A DNA stretch of 24,174 nucleotides from DATJSJ01 sp035504175 (GTDB taxonomy: Bacteria > Pseudomonadota > Alphaproteobacteria > Acetobacterales > Acetobacteraceae). Shown here piece by piece: positions 15,882 through 23,646 of this stretch. The position numbers and the translations under genes were made by a program. Position 1 is the stretch's first letter. The number at the start of each line of letters is the position of its first letter. Below the pieces are notes generated by a model, which did no database searches, had not been told where the DNA came from, and was given only the letters and a program-made list of their open reading frames with translations. The DNA is taken from the NCBI GenBank assembly GCA_035504175.1, contig DATJSJ010000092.1:1-24174 (forward strand), given 5' to 3'.

Positions 15882-16480
15882 TGCGGCGCGGCGCGACGAT
15901 GCTGCCCGCCACCGGGCCGGCGCTGCTGGCGCTGGGCGGTCTGGCGGTCGTGCTGGGCGGCCTGATCGGTGTGGAGCTGATGCCCGACGCGCGCTTGCCG
16001 GCGGAGCAGCCCCTGGCTCCCGAAGCGCCGCACCATGCCCGCAGCCTGCCGTCGGTCGCGCGTGGCGTGACCGCGCGCTACGCCGCATCCAGCCTGGCGC
16101 GACCGCTGTTCAGCCCGGATCGCCGCCCGCCCGCCGGACCGCATGTCGTGGCCGGTGTACCGTCGGCGCCGGAGTTCCCGCGCCTGGCTGGAATCATGGT
16201 CGGGCCGGCGGGCAGCCGGGCGATCTTCGCGCCGCCGCCGCCGGCCAAGCCGATCGTGGTCGAGGAGGGCGGCCGGGTGGCGGGGTTCGTGGTGCGGTCG
16301 ATCGCCACGGAGGCGGTGACCCTGGCGAGCCCGGACGGCGAGCGGGTGGTGCGCCCGAGCTTCGCCAAATCGACGGAGCCCGCGCGGATGCCGGGCTTCC
16401 GCGGTGCCCCGCTGGGTGTTCCGAACGGCCGGCTCGGCCTGCCGCTGCCGGCGCTGCGGCGCCAGCAGGCCGGCGATTGA
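15881..16480 (+). CDS. gspN: GspC/GspN-like secretin-linking protein
   Basis: The 199-residue protein has an N-terminal membrane helix (about 10-33) and a periplasmic region with SLARPLFSPDRRPP. A small beta domain follows (about 100-165: LAGIMVGPAGSRAIF, VVEEGGRVAGFVVRSI, VTLASPDGERVV). This is the pattern of the GspC homology region, which in the family binds the N0 domain of GspD. There is no PDZ or coiled-coil C-terminus as in classical GspC. The tail is Pro/Arg-rich. Its place between gspM and gspD and the absence of any other gspC argue that it fills that role; databases usually call such proteins GspN. It joins both neighbours by 1-base TGATG overlaps. Confidence 0.75.
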   Translation: MRRGATMLPATGPALLALGGLAVVLGGLIGVELMPDARLPAEQPLAPEAPHHARSLPSVARGVTARYAASSLARPLFSPDRRPPAGPHVVAGVPSAPEFPRLAGIMVGPAGSRAIFAPPPPAKPIVVEEGGRVAGFVVRSIATEAVTLASPDGERVVRPSFAKSTEPARMPGFRGAPLGVPNGRLGLPLPALRRQQAGD

Positions 16481-18810
16481 TGCGCCGCCTCGCGACGCGA
16501 GCGCGGCCGGCCATCGGCCTGGCCGCCAGCCTCATGGTGCTGGTCGGATGCCATCAGCCGGCGGACCAAGAGCCGTCGCTGGAGCCGCTGCCGCCGCTTT
16601 CCGGCACCGGCGGGTTCGCAGGCGCGCGGGTCAACGGCCAGGTGGGAACGCCGGGAGCGACGCCGCCACCGCAGATCAGCGTGGCGCCGGCGCAGACGCC
16701 GCAAGTGTCCACGCCCGCGACCAGCTCCGGCGGCGGCAGCATGATGCTGGACTTCGCCGACACCGATTTGCGCGAGGTGGTGGCGCAGATCCTGGGCACC
16801 ATGCTGCACGTCAACTACACGATCGATCCGGCGGTGCACGGCACGGTGACGCTGCGCACGGTACGGCCGATCTCGCGCGACCAGTTGCTGGCGACATTGC
16901 AGACGATCCTGGCGCAGAACGGTGCGACCATTACCGAAAGCGGCGGGCTGTATCGCGTGCTGCCGTCCGCCTCCGTCGCCTCCAATCCGGCGCTGGCCGG
17001 CGGCGCCGCGCTGGCCGGCAGTGCCGTGGTGCCGCTGCGCTTTGCCTCGGCCGAGGATCTGGCGAAGGTGCTGCAGCCCTTTGCTGGCCCAGGCGGCAAG
17101 ATCATCGCCAATCCCGGCGCCAACAGCCTGATCATCACCGGCAACCCGGACACCCGGGAGGCGCTGATCAACATGGTGCAGGCCTTCGACGTCGATGAGC
17201 TGGCCGGCCAGTCCTATGCGCTGCTGCCGGTCTCCTCGGGCGATGCGCAGGATTTCGCGACCGCGCTGCAATCCGCCTTCCGCAGCGACCATGCCGCGGC
17301 GCTGGCCGGGGTCGTCCGCGTGATCCCGATGCAGCGGATCGATTCGGTGCTGGTGGTGGCGCCTGAGCCGCGGATGATCGACGACGTCCGCCGCGTCTAC
17401 GGCCTGGTGGAACGGGCGCGGCGGGAGACGGTGCGGAGCTGGCACGTCTACTACCTGCAGAACAGTCGCGCCAACGACACCGCCTACGTGCTGCAGGAAG
17501 CGTTCACGCCCAACAACGTCACCGCGCAGCCGAGCCAGTCCGGCGCCGCCGCGGCGGCACAGGGCGCCGCGGCGCTGGGCGGCACCGGCAGCCAGATCGG
17601 TGGCGTCGCCGGGCTCGGCAGCAGCGGCGGCATGACCGGCGGCACCACCTTGGGCTCCGGCACGACGGGCGGGCTCGGCAGCCAGAACGGCACCGCCGGC
17701 GGCCTCGGCTCCGCCGGCGGGCTCGGCACGGCGGGCGGTCTCGGCAGCGCCTACGCCGGCGCGAGGCCGGGAGGGGAGGCCGCGGCAGCGGCCAACCCGC
17801 TGCTCGGCGGGCTCGGCGGTGGCGGCGAGAACGGCGGCCAGGCGAACCCCGAGGCGATGCGGATCATCCCCGACCAGCAGAACAATGCGATTCTGATCTA
17901 CGCGACGCCGCAGGAGGAGGACACGGTGCTGGCGATGCTGCGCAAGATCGACATCCTGCCGCTGCAGGTGCGGATCGACGCGATCATCGCCGAGGTCGAT
18001 CTGAACGATGCGCTGCAATACGGCACGCAGTTCTACTTTCAGGCCGGCGGCATCAACGGCGCACTGAGCTACAATGCCGGCTTCGCTCAGGGGCGGCAGT
18101 TCTCCAACGGCTTTCCCGGCTTCGTGCTGACCGGGCGCGAGGGCGGCAGCTTCGCGATCAACGCGCTGCAGAACATCACCCATGTGCGGGTGCTGTCCTC
18201 GCCGGAGCTGATGGTGGTGGACAACGAGCCGGCCAAGCTGCAGGTCGGCAATCTGGTTCCCTACCTGACCCAGACGCAGCAGAGCACGCTGACGAGCAAC
18301 GCGCCGCTGGTCAATTCCGTCGATTACCGCGAGACCGGCGTGATCATGCAGGTGACGCCGCGCGTGAACAGTAGCGGGCTGGTGACGCTGGACATCGCGC
18401 AGGAGGTGAGCTCGGTCGATACCTCCGCGCCGCAGACGACCGGCTTGAACTCGCCGACCTTCCTCGAGCGCGCGGTGCAGTCCCGGGTGGTGGTGCAGGA
18501 CGGGCAGACCGTCGGACTCGCCGGGCTGATCAGCGACACCACCTCGCACGGCAACCAGGGCATTCCGTTCCTGAAGGACATCCCGCTGCTCGGGCTGCTC
18601 GCCGGCAGCCAGAACAACACCCGCCAGCGCACCGAGCTGCTGGTGCTGCTGACGCCGCATGTCGTGCACGACCAGCGCGATGCGCGGGCGCTGACCGAGG
18701 ATCTGCGCGACGAGCTGCACAATGCCGCGGAGGTGCCGCAGCAGCTCAATTCGCTGCCGCCCAGCGGCTCCTCGAACCCGCAGGGGCAGCTGTTGCGGCG
18801 CCTGCAGTGA
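16480..18810 (+). CDS. gspD: Type II secretion outer-membrane secretin GspD
   Basis: The 776-residue secretin starts with a lipoprotein signal (lipobox LVGC, Cys24), so it may be self-targeting without a GspS pilotin. A Pro/Gly-rich linker precedes N0 (from about 88, MMLDFADTDLREVVAQIL). N1 (about 183-243, VVPLRFASAEDLAKVL), N2 (about 244-318) and N3 (from about 320, YYLQNSRANDTAYVL) follow. N3 is interrupted by a Gly-rich insertion of about 105 residues (about 351-457) made of GGLGSAGGLG-type repeats. The secretin core (about 494-731) has VRVLSSPELMVVDNEPAKLQVG, a VPYLTQTQ-type gate region, GIPFLKDIPLLG and a terminal LLVLLTPHVV. No long S-domain follows. It sits between gspN and gspK. Confidence 0.95.
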   Translation: MRRLATRARPAIGLAASLMVLVGCHQPADQEPSLEPLPPLSGTGGFAGARVNGQVGTPGATPPPQISVAPAQTPQVSTPATSSGGGSMMLDFADTDLREVVAQILGTMLHVNYTIDPAVHGTVTLRTVRPISRDQLLATLQTILAQNGATITESGGLYRVLPSASVASNPALAGGAALAGSAVVPLRFASAEDLAKVLQPFAGPGGKIIANPGANSLIITGNPDTREALINMVQAFDVDELAGQSYALLPVSSGDAQDFATALQSAFRSDHAAALAGVVRVIPMQRIDSVLVVAPEPRMIDDVRRVYGLVERARRETVRSWHVYYLQNSRANDTAYVLQEAFTPNNVTAQPSQSGAAAAAQGAAALGGTGSQIGGVAGLGSSGGMTGGTTLGSGTTGGLGSQNGTAGGLGSAGGLGTAGGLGSAYAGARPGGEAAAAANPLLGGLGGGGENGGQANPEAMRIIPDQQNNAILIYATPQEEDTVLAMLRKIDILPLQVRIDAIIAEVDLNDALQYGTQFYFQAGGINGALSYNAGFAQGRQFSNGFPGFVLTGREGGSFAINALQNITHVRVLSSPELMVVDNEPAKLQVGNLVPYLTQTQQSTLTSNAPLVNSVDYRETGVIMQVTPRVNSSGLVTLDIAQEVSSVDTSAPQTTGLNSPTFLERAVQSRVVVQDGQTVGLAGLISDTTSHGNQGIPFLKDIPLLGLLAGSQNNTRQRTELLVLLTPHVVHDQRDARALTEDLRDELHNAAEVPQQLNSLPPSGSSNPQGQLLRRLQ
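17530..17853 (+). repeat. Glycine-rich low-complexity repeat within gspD
   Basis: The coding sequence repeats units such as GGLGS, GGLGT and GGTTLGS, giving degenerate repeats of GGCGGGCTCGGC type. It falls in the loop of the secretin N3 domain, where other secretins carry flexible Gly/Ser loops. Slippage in such repeats is a source of length variation. Confidence 0.75.
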
Positions 18811-18850
18811 CCACCGCGCGCCGTCGGCGCCGACGGTAGCGGGCGCGACC

Positions 18851-19717
18851 ATGCCCCGGCGCACTCCGCCGCGGCCGTGCGGCGAGCATCGCGACGGCGC
18901 CAGCAGCGCGCGCGAGGCCGGGTTCGCGCTGCTGATCGTGCTGTGGACGATGGTGCTGCTGGCGCTGCTGGTCACCGAGCTCACCTCGGCCGGACGGACC
19001 GAGGCGCAGCTCGCGCACAATCTTCGCCTCGGCGCGGCCCTGCAGGATGCCGCGGATGCCGCCCTGTACGAGGGGATATTCGGCCTGATCGATGCCGGGC
19101 CGCATCGCATCCCGGCCGATGGTCTCGTGCATGCGATGCGCGTCGACGGGCTGCCCGCCGCGATACGCATCGAGCCGCTGGACGGGCGGGTCAATCCCAA
19201 TATCGCGCCGCCGGAACTGCTGGAGGGGCTGCTCGGCGCGGTCGGTGCCGATCCACGCACCGCTTCGCGGATCGCGGCCGCGATCATCGACTGGCGCTCG
19301 CCGGCGGCCGACCCGCGCCCGGATGCGGCCAAGGAACCCGCCTACCGCGCCGCCGGCCTCCCCTATGCGCCGCCGGGGGCGCCGTTCCAGAGCCTCAACG
19401 AGATCGGCATGGTGCTCGGCATGACGCCGGAACTGCTGGCACGGCTGGCGCCGCACCTTTCGCTCTACAATCCGTCCGACCCCGTCCTGGCGGATGCCGA
19501 TCCGGTGGTCGCACGGGTGCTGCAGGGCAACGGCGTGGCGCCGTCCGTCGGCGCCGCGCCGGCGACGCCGCCATCACAGGAGACCGTGGCGGAAATCACC
19601 GCCAGCGTCGCGGGTCCCGGCGGCACGCGGGCGACCCGGCGGGCGGTGGTGCATATCGGCCAGGCGATCGATGGCCGCGACTGGCACATTCTGGCCTGGG
19701 ATCCGCCGGCGCGATGA
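18851..19717 (+). CDS. gspK: Minor pseudopilin GspK (tip subunit)
   Basis: The 288-residue protein has a 24-residue leader ending AG (Gly24) before FALLIVLWTMVLLALLVTEL. Glu at +5 is missing and Ile is present instead, which is usual for GspK, the tip subunit. The large C-terminal domain includes DGRVNPNIAPPELLEGLL, then AIIDWRS and FQSLNEIGMVLGMTPELLARLAPHLSLY, typical of the GspK alpha domain. It starts 40 bases after gspD and is the last plus-strand gene of the operon. It converges on gspG with only 14 bases between stop codons and no clear terminator there. Confidence 0.93.
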   Translation: MPRRTPPRPCGEHRDGASSAREAGFALLIVLWTMVLLALLVTELTSAGRTEAQLAHNLRLGAALQDAADAALYEGIFGLIDAGPHRIPADGLVHAMRVDGLPAAIRIEPLDGRVNPNIAPPELLEGLLGAVGADPRTASRIAAAIIDWRSPAADPRPDAAKEPAYRAAGLPYAPPGAPFQSLNEIGMVLGMTPELLARLAPHLSLYNPSDPVLADADPVVARVLQGNGVAPSVGAAPATPPSQETVAEITASVAGPGGTRATRRAVVHIGQAIDGRDWHILAWDPPAR

Positions 19718-19731
19718 GCCGAGCCGGCGCC

Positions 19732-20178
19732 TCAGGGATTGCAGATCAGGTTGGACTGGTCGGTGCCGCCGCCGTTCGGGCCTTCCGAGCAGAGATCGTA
19801 CTCATGCCCGCCGCGGGTCGAGGGGTTGCGATAGATATAGGCGTGGTTCCACGGATCGACCGGCACTTTGTCGCCCTTCACGTACGGTCCGTTCCAGTTG
19901 CCGACGTCCTCGGGCTTGGTGACCAGCGCCTGCAGCCCCTGCTCGGTGGTCGGATAGCTGCCGACATCGAGCTTGTAGAGATCGAGCGTCGAGCCGATGC
20001 GCTCGATCGACTGGTGCGCGACCGAGACGCGGGCGCCGGAGAGCTGGCGCAGTGCCGCCGGCGCGACCAGCCCGATGAGCAGGCCGAGAATCGCGATGAC
20101 GACAAGGATTTCGAGGAGCGTGAAGCCGGCATCCGGGGCCGGCGTGCGGGCGCTGGGCGCCGGTCGGGAGTATTTCAT
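19732..20178 (-). CDS. gspG: Major pseudopilin GspG
   Basis: The 148-residue protein has an 18-residue leader, cleavage motif G-FTLLEILVVIAILGLLIGLVAP (Gly18, Glu at +5), and the GspG signature YPTTEQGLQAL followed by WNGPYVKGD and VPVDPWNHAYIYRNP. The C-terminal loop that binds calcium in GspG is present as EYDLCSEGPNGGGTDQSN and contains a Cys, with a second Cys four residues from the end, so a disulfide may help hold it. ATG at 20178 has GAGG upstream; the frame is open much further but carries no homologous sequence. It is on the opposite strand to the rest of the operon, so the major subunit has its own promoter and can be expressed separately. Confidence 0.95.
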   Translation of the reverse strand: MKYSRPAPSARTPAPDAGFTLLEILVVIAILGLLIGLVAPAALRQLSGARVSVAHQSIERIGSTLDLYKLDVGSYPTTEQGLQALVTKPEDVGNWNGPYVKGDKVPVDPWNHAYIYRNPSTRGGHEYDLCSEGPNGGGTDQSNLICNP

Positions 20179-20346
20179 GTCTATCCTCAGCGCGGCGCAC
20201 CTTAGGGGAATGGTGGCACCCGGCCAAGCGAAATGGCGCGTTTTCCTGCTTGCCGACGGGCGGTGCGACGCGGCAACGTCCGCCCCGGGAACACCGCCGG
20301 CGATGGGGGGCGGATGGATGGCTGAGCCGGGCAGCGGGCCGCTTGG

Positions 20347-20769
20347 ATGATCGCGATCCCTTATCTCGCCTGCATGATTGCGACGGCGCGGTACTATCAC
20401 CTGCCGCCGCGCGTGCTGCCGGCGATCCATCGCGTCGAGGGGGGCGCGGTCGGCACGGTGCACCACAACACCGACGGCACCGACGATTTCGGCGTGATGC
20501 AGATCAATGCCCGCTGGGTCGCGCCGCTGGCGCAGTTCGCGCGCATGCCGGAGGTCGCGGTGCGGCTGCGGCTGATCGGCGACGCCTGTTTCAACATCGC
20601 CGCGGCGGGGGCGATCCTGCGCACCTATCTCGATGCCGAGCGCGGCGACCTGATGCGCGCGATCGGCGATTACCATTCGCACACGCCGGCGCTGAACCTC
20701 TCCTACCAGGCCGAGGTCCTCGGTGCAGCCTGGACCATGTTCGGTAACGCGACGGCCTCGCGCCGCTGA
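20347..20769 (+). CDS. Small lytic transglycosylase (SLT-type)
   Basis: The 140-residue protein matches a minimal SLT/VirB1-like lysozyme fold: catalytic Glu31 in IHRVEGG, the DDFGVMQIN motif (47-54) and the later GDYHSHTPA segment. Such enzymes cleave peptidoglycan and are often paired with envelope-spanning machines. It starts at ATG 20347; an in-frame TGA at 20323-20325 rules out a longer version. There is no classical signal peptide. The first 14 residues are hydrophobic but lack a basic n-region, so export may be by another route or the annotation may hide an unusual start. It is divergent from gspG (168 bases apart), which suggests but does not prove a role in inserting the secreton through the wall. 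Confidence 0.82.
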   Translation: MIAIPYLACMIATARYYHLPPRVLPAIHRVEGGAVGTVHHNTDGTDDFGVMQINARWVAPLAQFARMPEVAVRLRLIGDACFNIAAAGAILRTYLDAERGDLMRAIGDYHSHTPALNLSYQAEVLGAAWTMFGNATASRR

Positions 20770-20853
20770 ATCGCACGCAGGCGCCGGGCGCTTGCCGGCG
20801 CGCGCAATTGCCGCCCTCCGGCGCTGCCGCCGCGCGCGAGCCCGCTTCAGTCC

Positions 20854-20895
20854 GGGATCGCTCCGACCGGGCAAAGCGATCCCAGTCGAGATTTT
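20854..20895. terminator. Probable terminator between the transglycosylase and LysR genes
   Basis: A perfect 9-base stem (GGGATCGCT at 20854-20862, AGCGATCCC at 20875-20883) with a 12-base loop is followed 8 bases later by a run of five Ts. It sits between two convergent genes and could stop plus-strand transcription from the transglycosylase gene. The spacing between stem and T-run is longer than ideal. Confidence 0.5.
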
Positions 20896-20949
20896 TCGTT
20901 TCAGTCCGTTATTGATGCCCCCGGTGAGTCCACCGCCGGCGATCGGGAT

Positions 20950-21843
20950 CTATCCCTGCGCCCCGCGCTCCTGCAGCCGGGCGAGCAGGAAATCGCGGAA
21001 CACCGCGACCCGCTTGGAGGTGCGCAGTTCCTCCGGATAGACGAAATAGGCATCGACGCGCGGCGATTTCAGCTCCGGCAGCACCCGCACCAGCCCGCCC
21101 GCCTCGGGCTGCATGTAGTCGGGGACGATGCCGATCCCGAGCCCGCCGCGGATCGCCAGATCCATCGCGTGCAGATTGTTGACCTCGAGCGTGGCGCGGC
21201 GTGGCTGGCCCGGTCGCCGTCCGGCCTCGGCCAGCCAGTTGATGTCGGGCACCGGCGGGCGGTACTCGCCGAACAGGATCAGCCGGTGCTCGTCCAGATC
21301 CTCCGGCCGCTGCGGCACGCTGCGCCGCTTCAGGTAATCGGGCGAGGCGCAGACGATCCATTCGATGGTCAGCAGGTGGCGCTGCACCAGATCGGGCTGC
21401 TTCGGCGGATGCATGCGGATCGCGACATCCGCCTCGCGCATGGCCAGGTCCAGGTCGGCATCATCCAGGATCAGCGAAATCGCGATGTCCGGGTAGGATT
21501 CGAGGAAGCCCTGCAGCCGCGGCGCCAGCCAGGACGAGCCGAAGCCGACCGTGGTGGTGACCTTGAGCCGCCCGCTCGGCTTTTCCTTGCTCTCGGTCAG
21601 CAGCGCCTCGGTCATCGCGAGCTTGGCGAACACCTCGCGGACCGTGCGGTTGAGCTGTTCGCCCTGCTCGGTCAGGATCAGGCCGCGGGCATGGCGATGG
21701 AACAGCGGTACCTGCAGCGCCTCTTCCAGCGCCGAAATCTGGCGCGAGACGGCGGACTGGCTGAGGTTCAGCGTGTCCCCGGCATGGGTGAAGCTGCCGG
21801 CCTCGGCCACCGCGTGGAAGACGCGCAGCTTATCCCAATCCAT
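20950..21843 (-). CDS. LysR-family transcriptional regulator
   Basis: The 297-residue protein has an N-terminal winged helix-turn-helix (residues about 3-62: LRVFHAVAEAGSFTHAG, LSQSAVSRQISALEEAL, FHRHARGLILTEQG). A periplasmic-binding-protein-like effector domain follows, with VTTTVGFGSSWLAPRL, DVAIRMHPP and GGLGIGIVPDYM. The start at ATG 21843 (MDWDKLRVFHAV) fits the family. An ATG at 21897 with AGAGG upstream would add 18 residues and is the better ribosome site, so the longer form is possible. It follows trxB on the same strand after about 94 bases and may be co-transcribed with it. The effector and targets are unknown. Confidence 0.92.
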   Translation of the reverse strand: MDWDKLRVFHAVAEAGSFTHAGDTLNLSQSAVSRQISALEEALQVPLFHRHARGLILTEQGEQLNRTVREVFAKLAMTEALLTESKEKPSGRLKVTTTVGFGSSWLAPRLQGFLESYPDIAISLILDDADLDLAMREADVAIRMHPPKQPDLVQRHLLTIEWIVCASPDYLKRRSVPQRPEDLDEHRLILFGEYRPPVPDINWLAEAGRRPGQPRRATLEVNNLHAMDLAIRGGLGIGIVPDYMQPEAGGLVRVLPELKSPRVDAYFVYPEELRTSKRVAVFRDFLLARLQERGAQG

Positions 21844-21937
21844 TCCTGCAGAAGCTCCCGAGCGGGGAGGCCCTCGGTGATTCGGGCCAAGCGTCATACC
21901 TAGCCTCTTATTCCGATTCGCGCGCGCGTTTCCCGGA

Positions 21938-22906
21938 TCAATCCGCCGCCAGGGCCGCTTCCGCCCCCCGTTCCGCGAGGAATTTCTCCGCCTCCAGCGC
22001 CGCCATGCAGCCGGTGCCGGCCGCCGTCACTGCCTGGCGGTAGACCCGATCCTGCACGTCGCCGGCGGCGAAGACGCCGGCGACGCTGGTGCGCGTGCAG
22101 CCGGGCTCGGTCAGCACGTAACCCTCGGCGTCCAGCGCCACCTGGCCGCGGAAGGCGGCGGTGTTGGGGGTGTGGCCGATCGCGACGAACACCCCGTCGA
22201 CCGCAAGCCTGGTGAGCGCACCGGTCTCGACGCTGCGCAGGTCGACGCCGGTCACGACTTGCGGCCGGCCGCCAGCCACGATCTCCTCGACGACGCTGTT
22301 CCAGACCACCCGGATCTTCGGATTGGCGAACAGGCGCTGCTGCAGGATCTTCTCCGCCCGCAGCCGGTCGCGGCGATGGATCAGCGTCACCCGGTCGGCG
22401 TGATGGGTGAGGTACAGCGCCTCCTCGACCGCGGTGTTGCCGCCGCCCACGACCGCGACCTGCTTGCCGCGGTAGAAGAACCCGTCGCAGGTGGCGCAGG
22501 CCGAGACGCCCGCGCCCTGCAGCGCCGCCTCCGAGGGCAGGCCGAGCCAGCGCGCCTGGGCCCCGGTGGCGATGACCACCGTGTCGGCGAGGTAGAGGTC
22601 GCCGGAATCACCGCGACAGCGGAACGGCGCGGTGGCGAAATCGACCTCCATGATCAGGTCGTTGATGATGCGGGTGCCGACATGGGCCGCCTGGGCCGCC
22701 ATCTGCTCCATCAGCCAGGGGCCCTGCACCGCCTCGGCGAAGCCCGGATAGTTCTCGACGTCAGTCGTGATCATGAGCTGCCCGCCCGGCTGCAGCCCCG
22801 CCACGAGCACCGGCTCGAGGCTGGCGCGGGCGGCGTAGATCGCGGCCGTGTAACCGGCCGGCCCGGCGCCGATGATCAGCACCCGGGTGCGATGGGTCTC
22901 AGGCAT
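21938..22906 (-). CDS. trxB: Thioredoxin-disulfide reductase
   Basis: The 322-residue flavoenzyme has the FAD-binding GAGPAGYTAAIYAARA near the N-terminus and the redox-active CATC (Cys137, Cys140) in GVSACATCDGFFYRGK. The NADPH-binding VVGGGNTAVEEALYL with the basic HRRDRLRAEK follows, and then the C-terminal FAD motif GVFAAGDVQD. It reduces thioredoxin with NADPH. ATG at 22906 is chosen because the family starts just before the VLIIGAGPAG strand; the frame is open 19 codons further. The Lrp-type regulator is divergent and the LysR gene follows downstream. Confidence 0.96.
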   Translation of the reverse strand: MPETHRTRVLIIGAGPAGYTAAIYAARASLEPVLVAGLQPGGQLMITTDVENYPGFAEAVQGPWLMEQMAAQAAHVGTRIINDLIMEVDFATAPFRCRGDSGDLYLADTVVIATGAQARWLGLPSEAALQGAGVSACATCDGFFYRGKQVAVVGGGNTAVEEALYLTHHADRVTLIHRRDRLRAEKILQQRLFANPKIRVVWNSVVEEIVAGGRPQVVTGVDLRSVETGALTRLAVDGVFVAIGHTPNTAAFRGQVALDAEGYVLTEPGCTRTSVAGVFAAGDVQDRVYRQAVTAAGTGCMAALEAEKFLAERGAEAALAAD

Positions 22907-23014
22907 GGAGTCTCGTCCAGTGTCTCGGGCCCGACCATATCGGCGGCGCGCGCGGCGAAGCAAGGAAGCGGCGGCGCGCCGGCTTGCGCGCGATCAGCGC
23001 TGCAACAATATTGC

Positions 23015-23028
23015 GCAGGCGCGCCTGC
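23015..23028. promoter_or_regulatory. 14-base perfect palindrome upstream of the Lrp gene and trxB
   Basis: GCAGGCGCGCCTGC is perfectly self-complementary and lies in the 180-base interval between the divergent trxB and Lrp/AsnC starts, with an AT-rich CAATATTG just before it. It could be an operator for the Lrp-family protein, which often controls its own gene and its divergent neighbour, but palindromes of G and C are common in this sequence. Confidence 0.3.
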
Positions 23029-23086
23029 CGGGGCAACAAATAGGGTAATGGCGCGACGGCACAGCGGAGCGGGGGCTGCCGCAGGC

Positions 23087-23575
23087 ATGAAACCGCATCA
23101 GGCGGAGCGTCCGGATCTGGATGCGGTCGACCGGCGCATCCTGCAGGAGCTGCAGGAAGACGGGCGCATGACCAACGTGGAACTGGCGCGCCGCGCCGGC
23201 ATTTCGGCGCCGCCGTGCCTGCGCCGGGTCCGCCGGCTGGAGGAGGCCGGGGTGATCCGCGGCTATCACGCCGACACCGATCCGCCGACCCTGGGCTGGC
23301 CGATCACCTTCTTCGCCGTCGTGGGGCTGGAAAGCCAGAAGGAATCGGTGCTGACCGCGTTCGAGCGCATGGTCGAGGACTGGCCGGAGGTTCGGGAGTG
23401 CCACATGATCCGTGGCGGCGGCGATTTTCTCCTGCGCCTGCTGGCGCGCGACACCGCGCATGAGAACCAGCTGACCCAGCGCCTGACCGGGGCCGCGAAC
23501 GTGACCCGGGTGCAGACGCTGCAGACCATTCGCACGGGTGTGATGCGGGCCGGAGTGCCGATCGAAGCGGACTGA
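23087..23575 (+). CDS. Lrp/AsnC-family transcriptional regulator
   Basis: The 162-residue protein has the N-terminal helix-turn-helix LDAVDRRILQELQEDGRMTN and VELARRAGISAPPCLRRVRRLEEAGVIRGYHA, then the RAM ligand-binding domain (VVGLESQKESVLTAFERM, VRECHMIRGGGDFLLRLLA). Family members form octameric or dimeric DNA wraps and respond to amino acids. ATG at 23087 is chosen as closest to the conserved start; ATG at 23048 would add 13 residues (GC-rich, unconserved). It is divergent from trxB. Confidence 0.9.
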   Translation: MKPHQAERPDLDAVDRRILQELQEDGRMTNVELARRAGISAPPCLRRVRRLEEAGVIRGYHADTDPPTLGWPITFFAVVGLESQKESVLTAFERMVEDWPEVRECHMIRGGGDFLLRLLARDTAHENQLTQRLTGAANVTRVQTLQTIRTGVMRAGVPIEAD

Positions 23576-23646
23576 GCCCGGTCGGCGGCCGGCTGGACGT
23601 CACGGGGCGGCTTGACGCCACGCAGCGGTCGGCAGATCGAACCGCG

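Noticed and set aside
16078..19332. A 1084-codon minus-strand open frame opposite gspN, gspD and gspK
   Set aside because: Same reason: all three sense genes have clear motifs, and the antisense product has only low-complexity His/Arg/Gln composition.
20179..20874. In-frame upstream extension of gspG through the transglycosylase region
   Set aside because: The ATG at 20178 has a ribosome site and gives a normal 18-residue prepilin leader. The extension lies antisense to the transglycosylase gene and has no homologous look.
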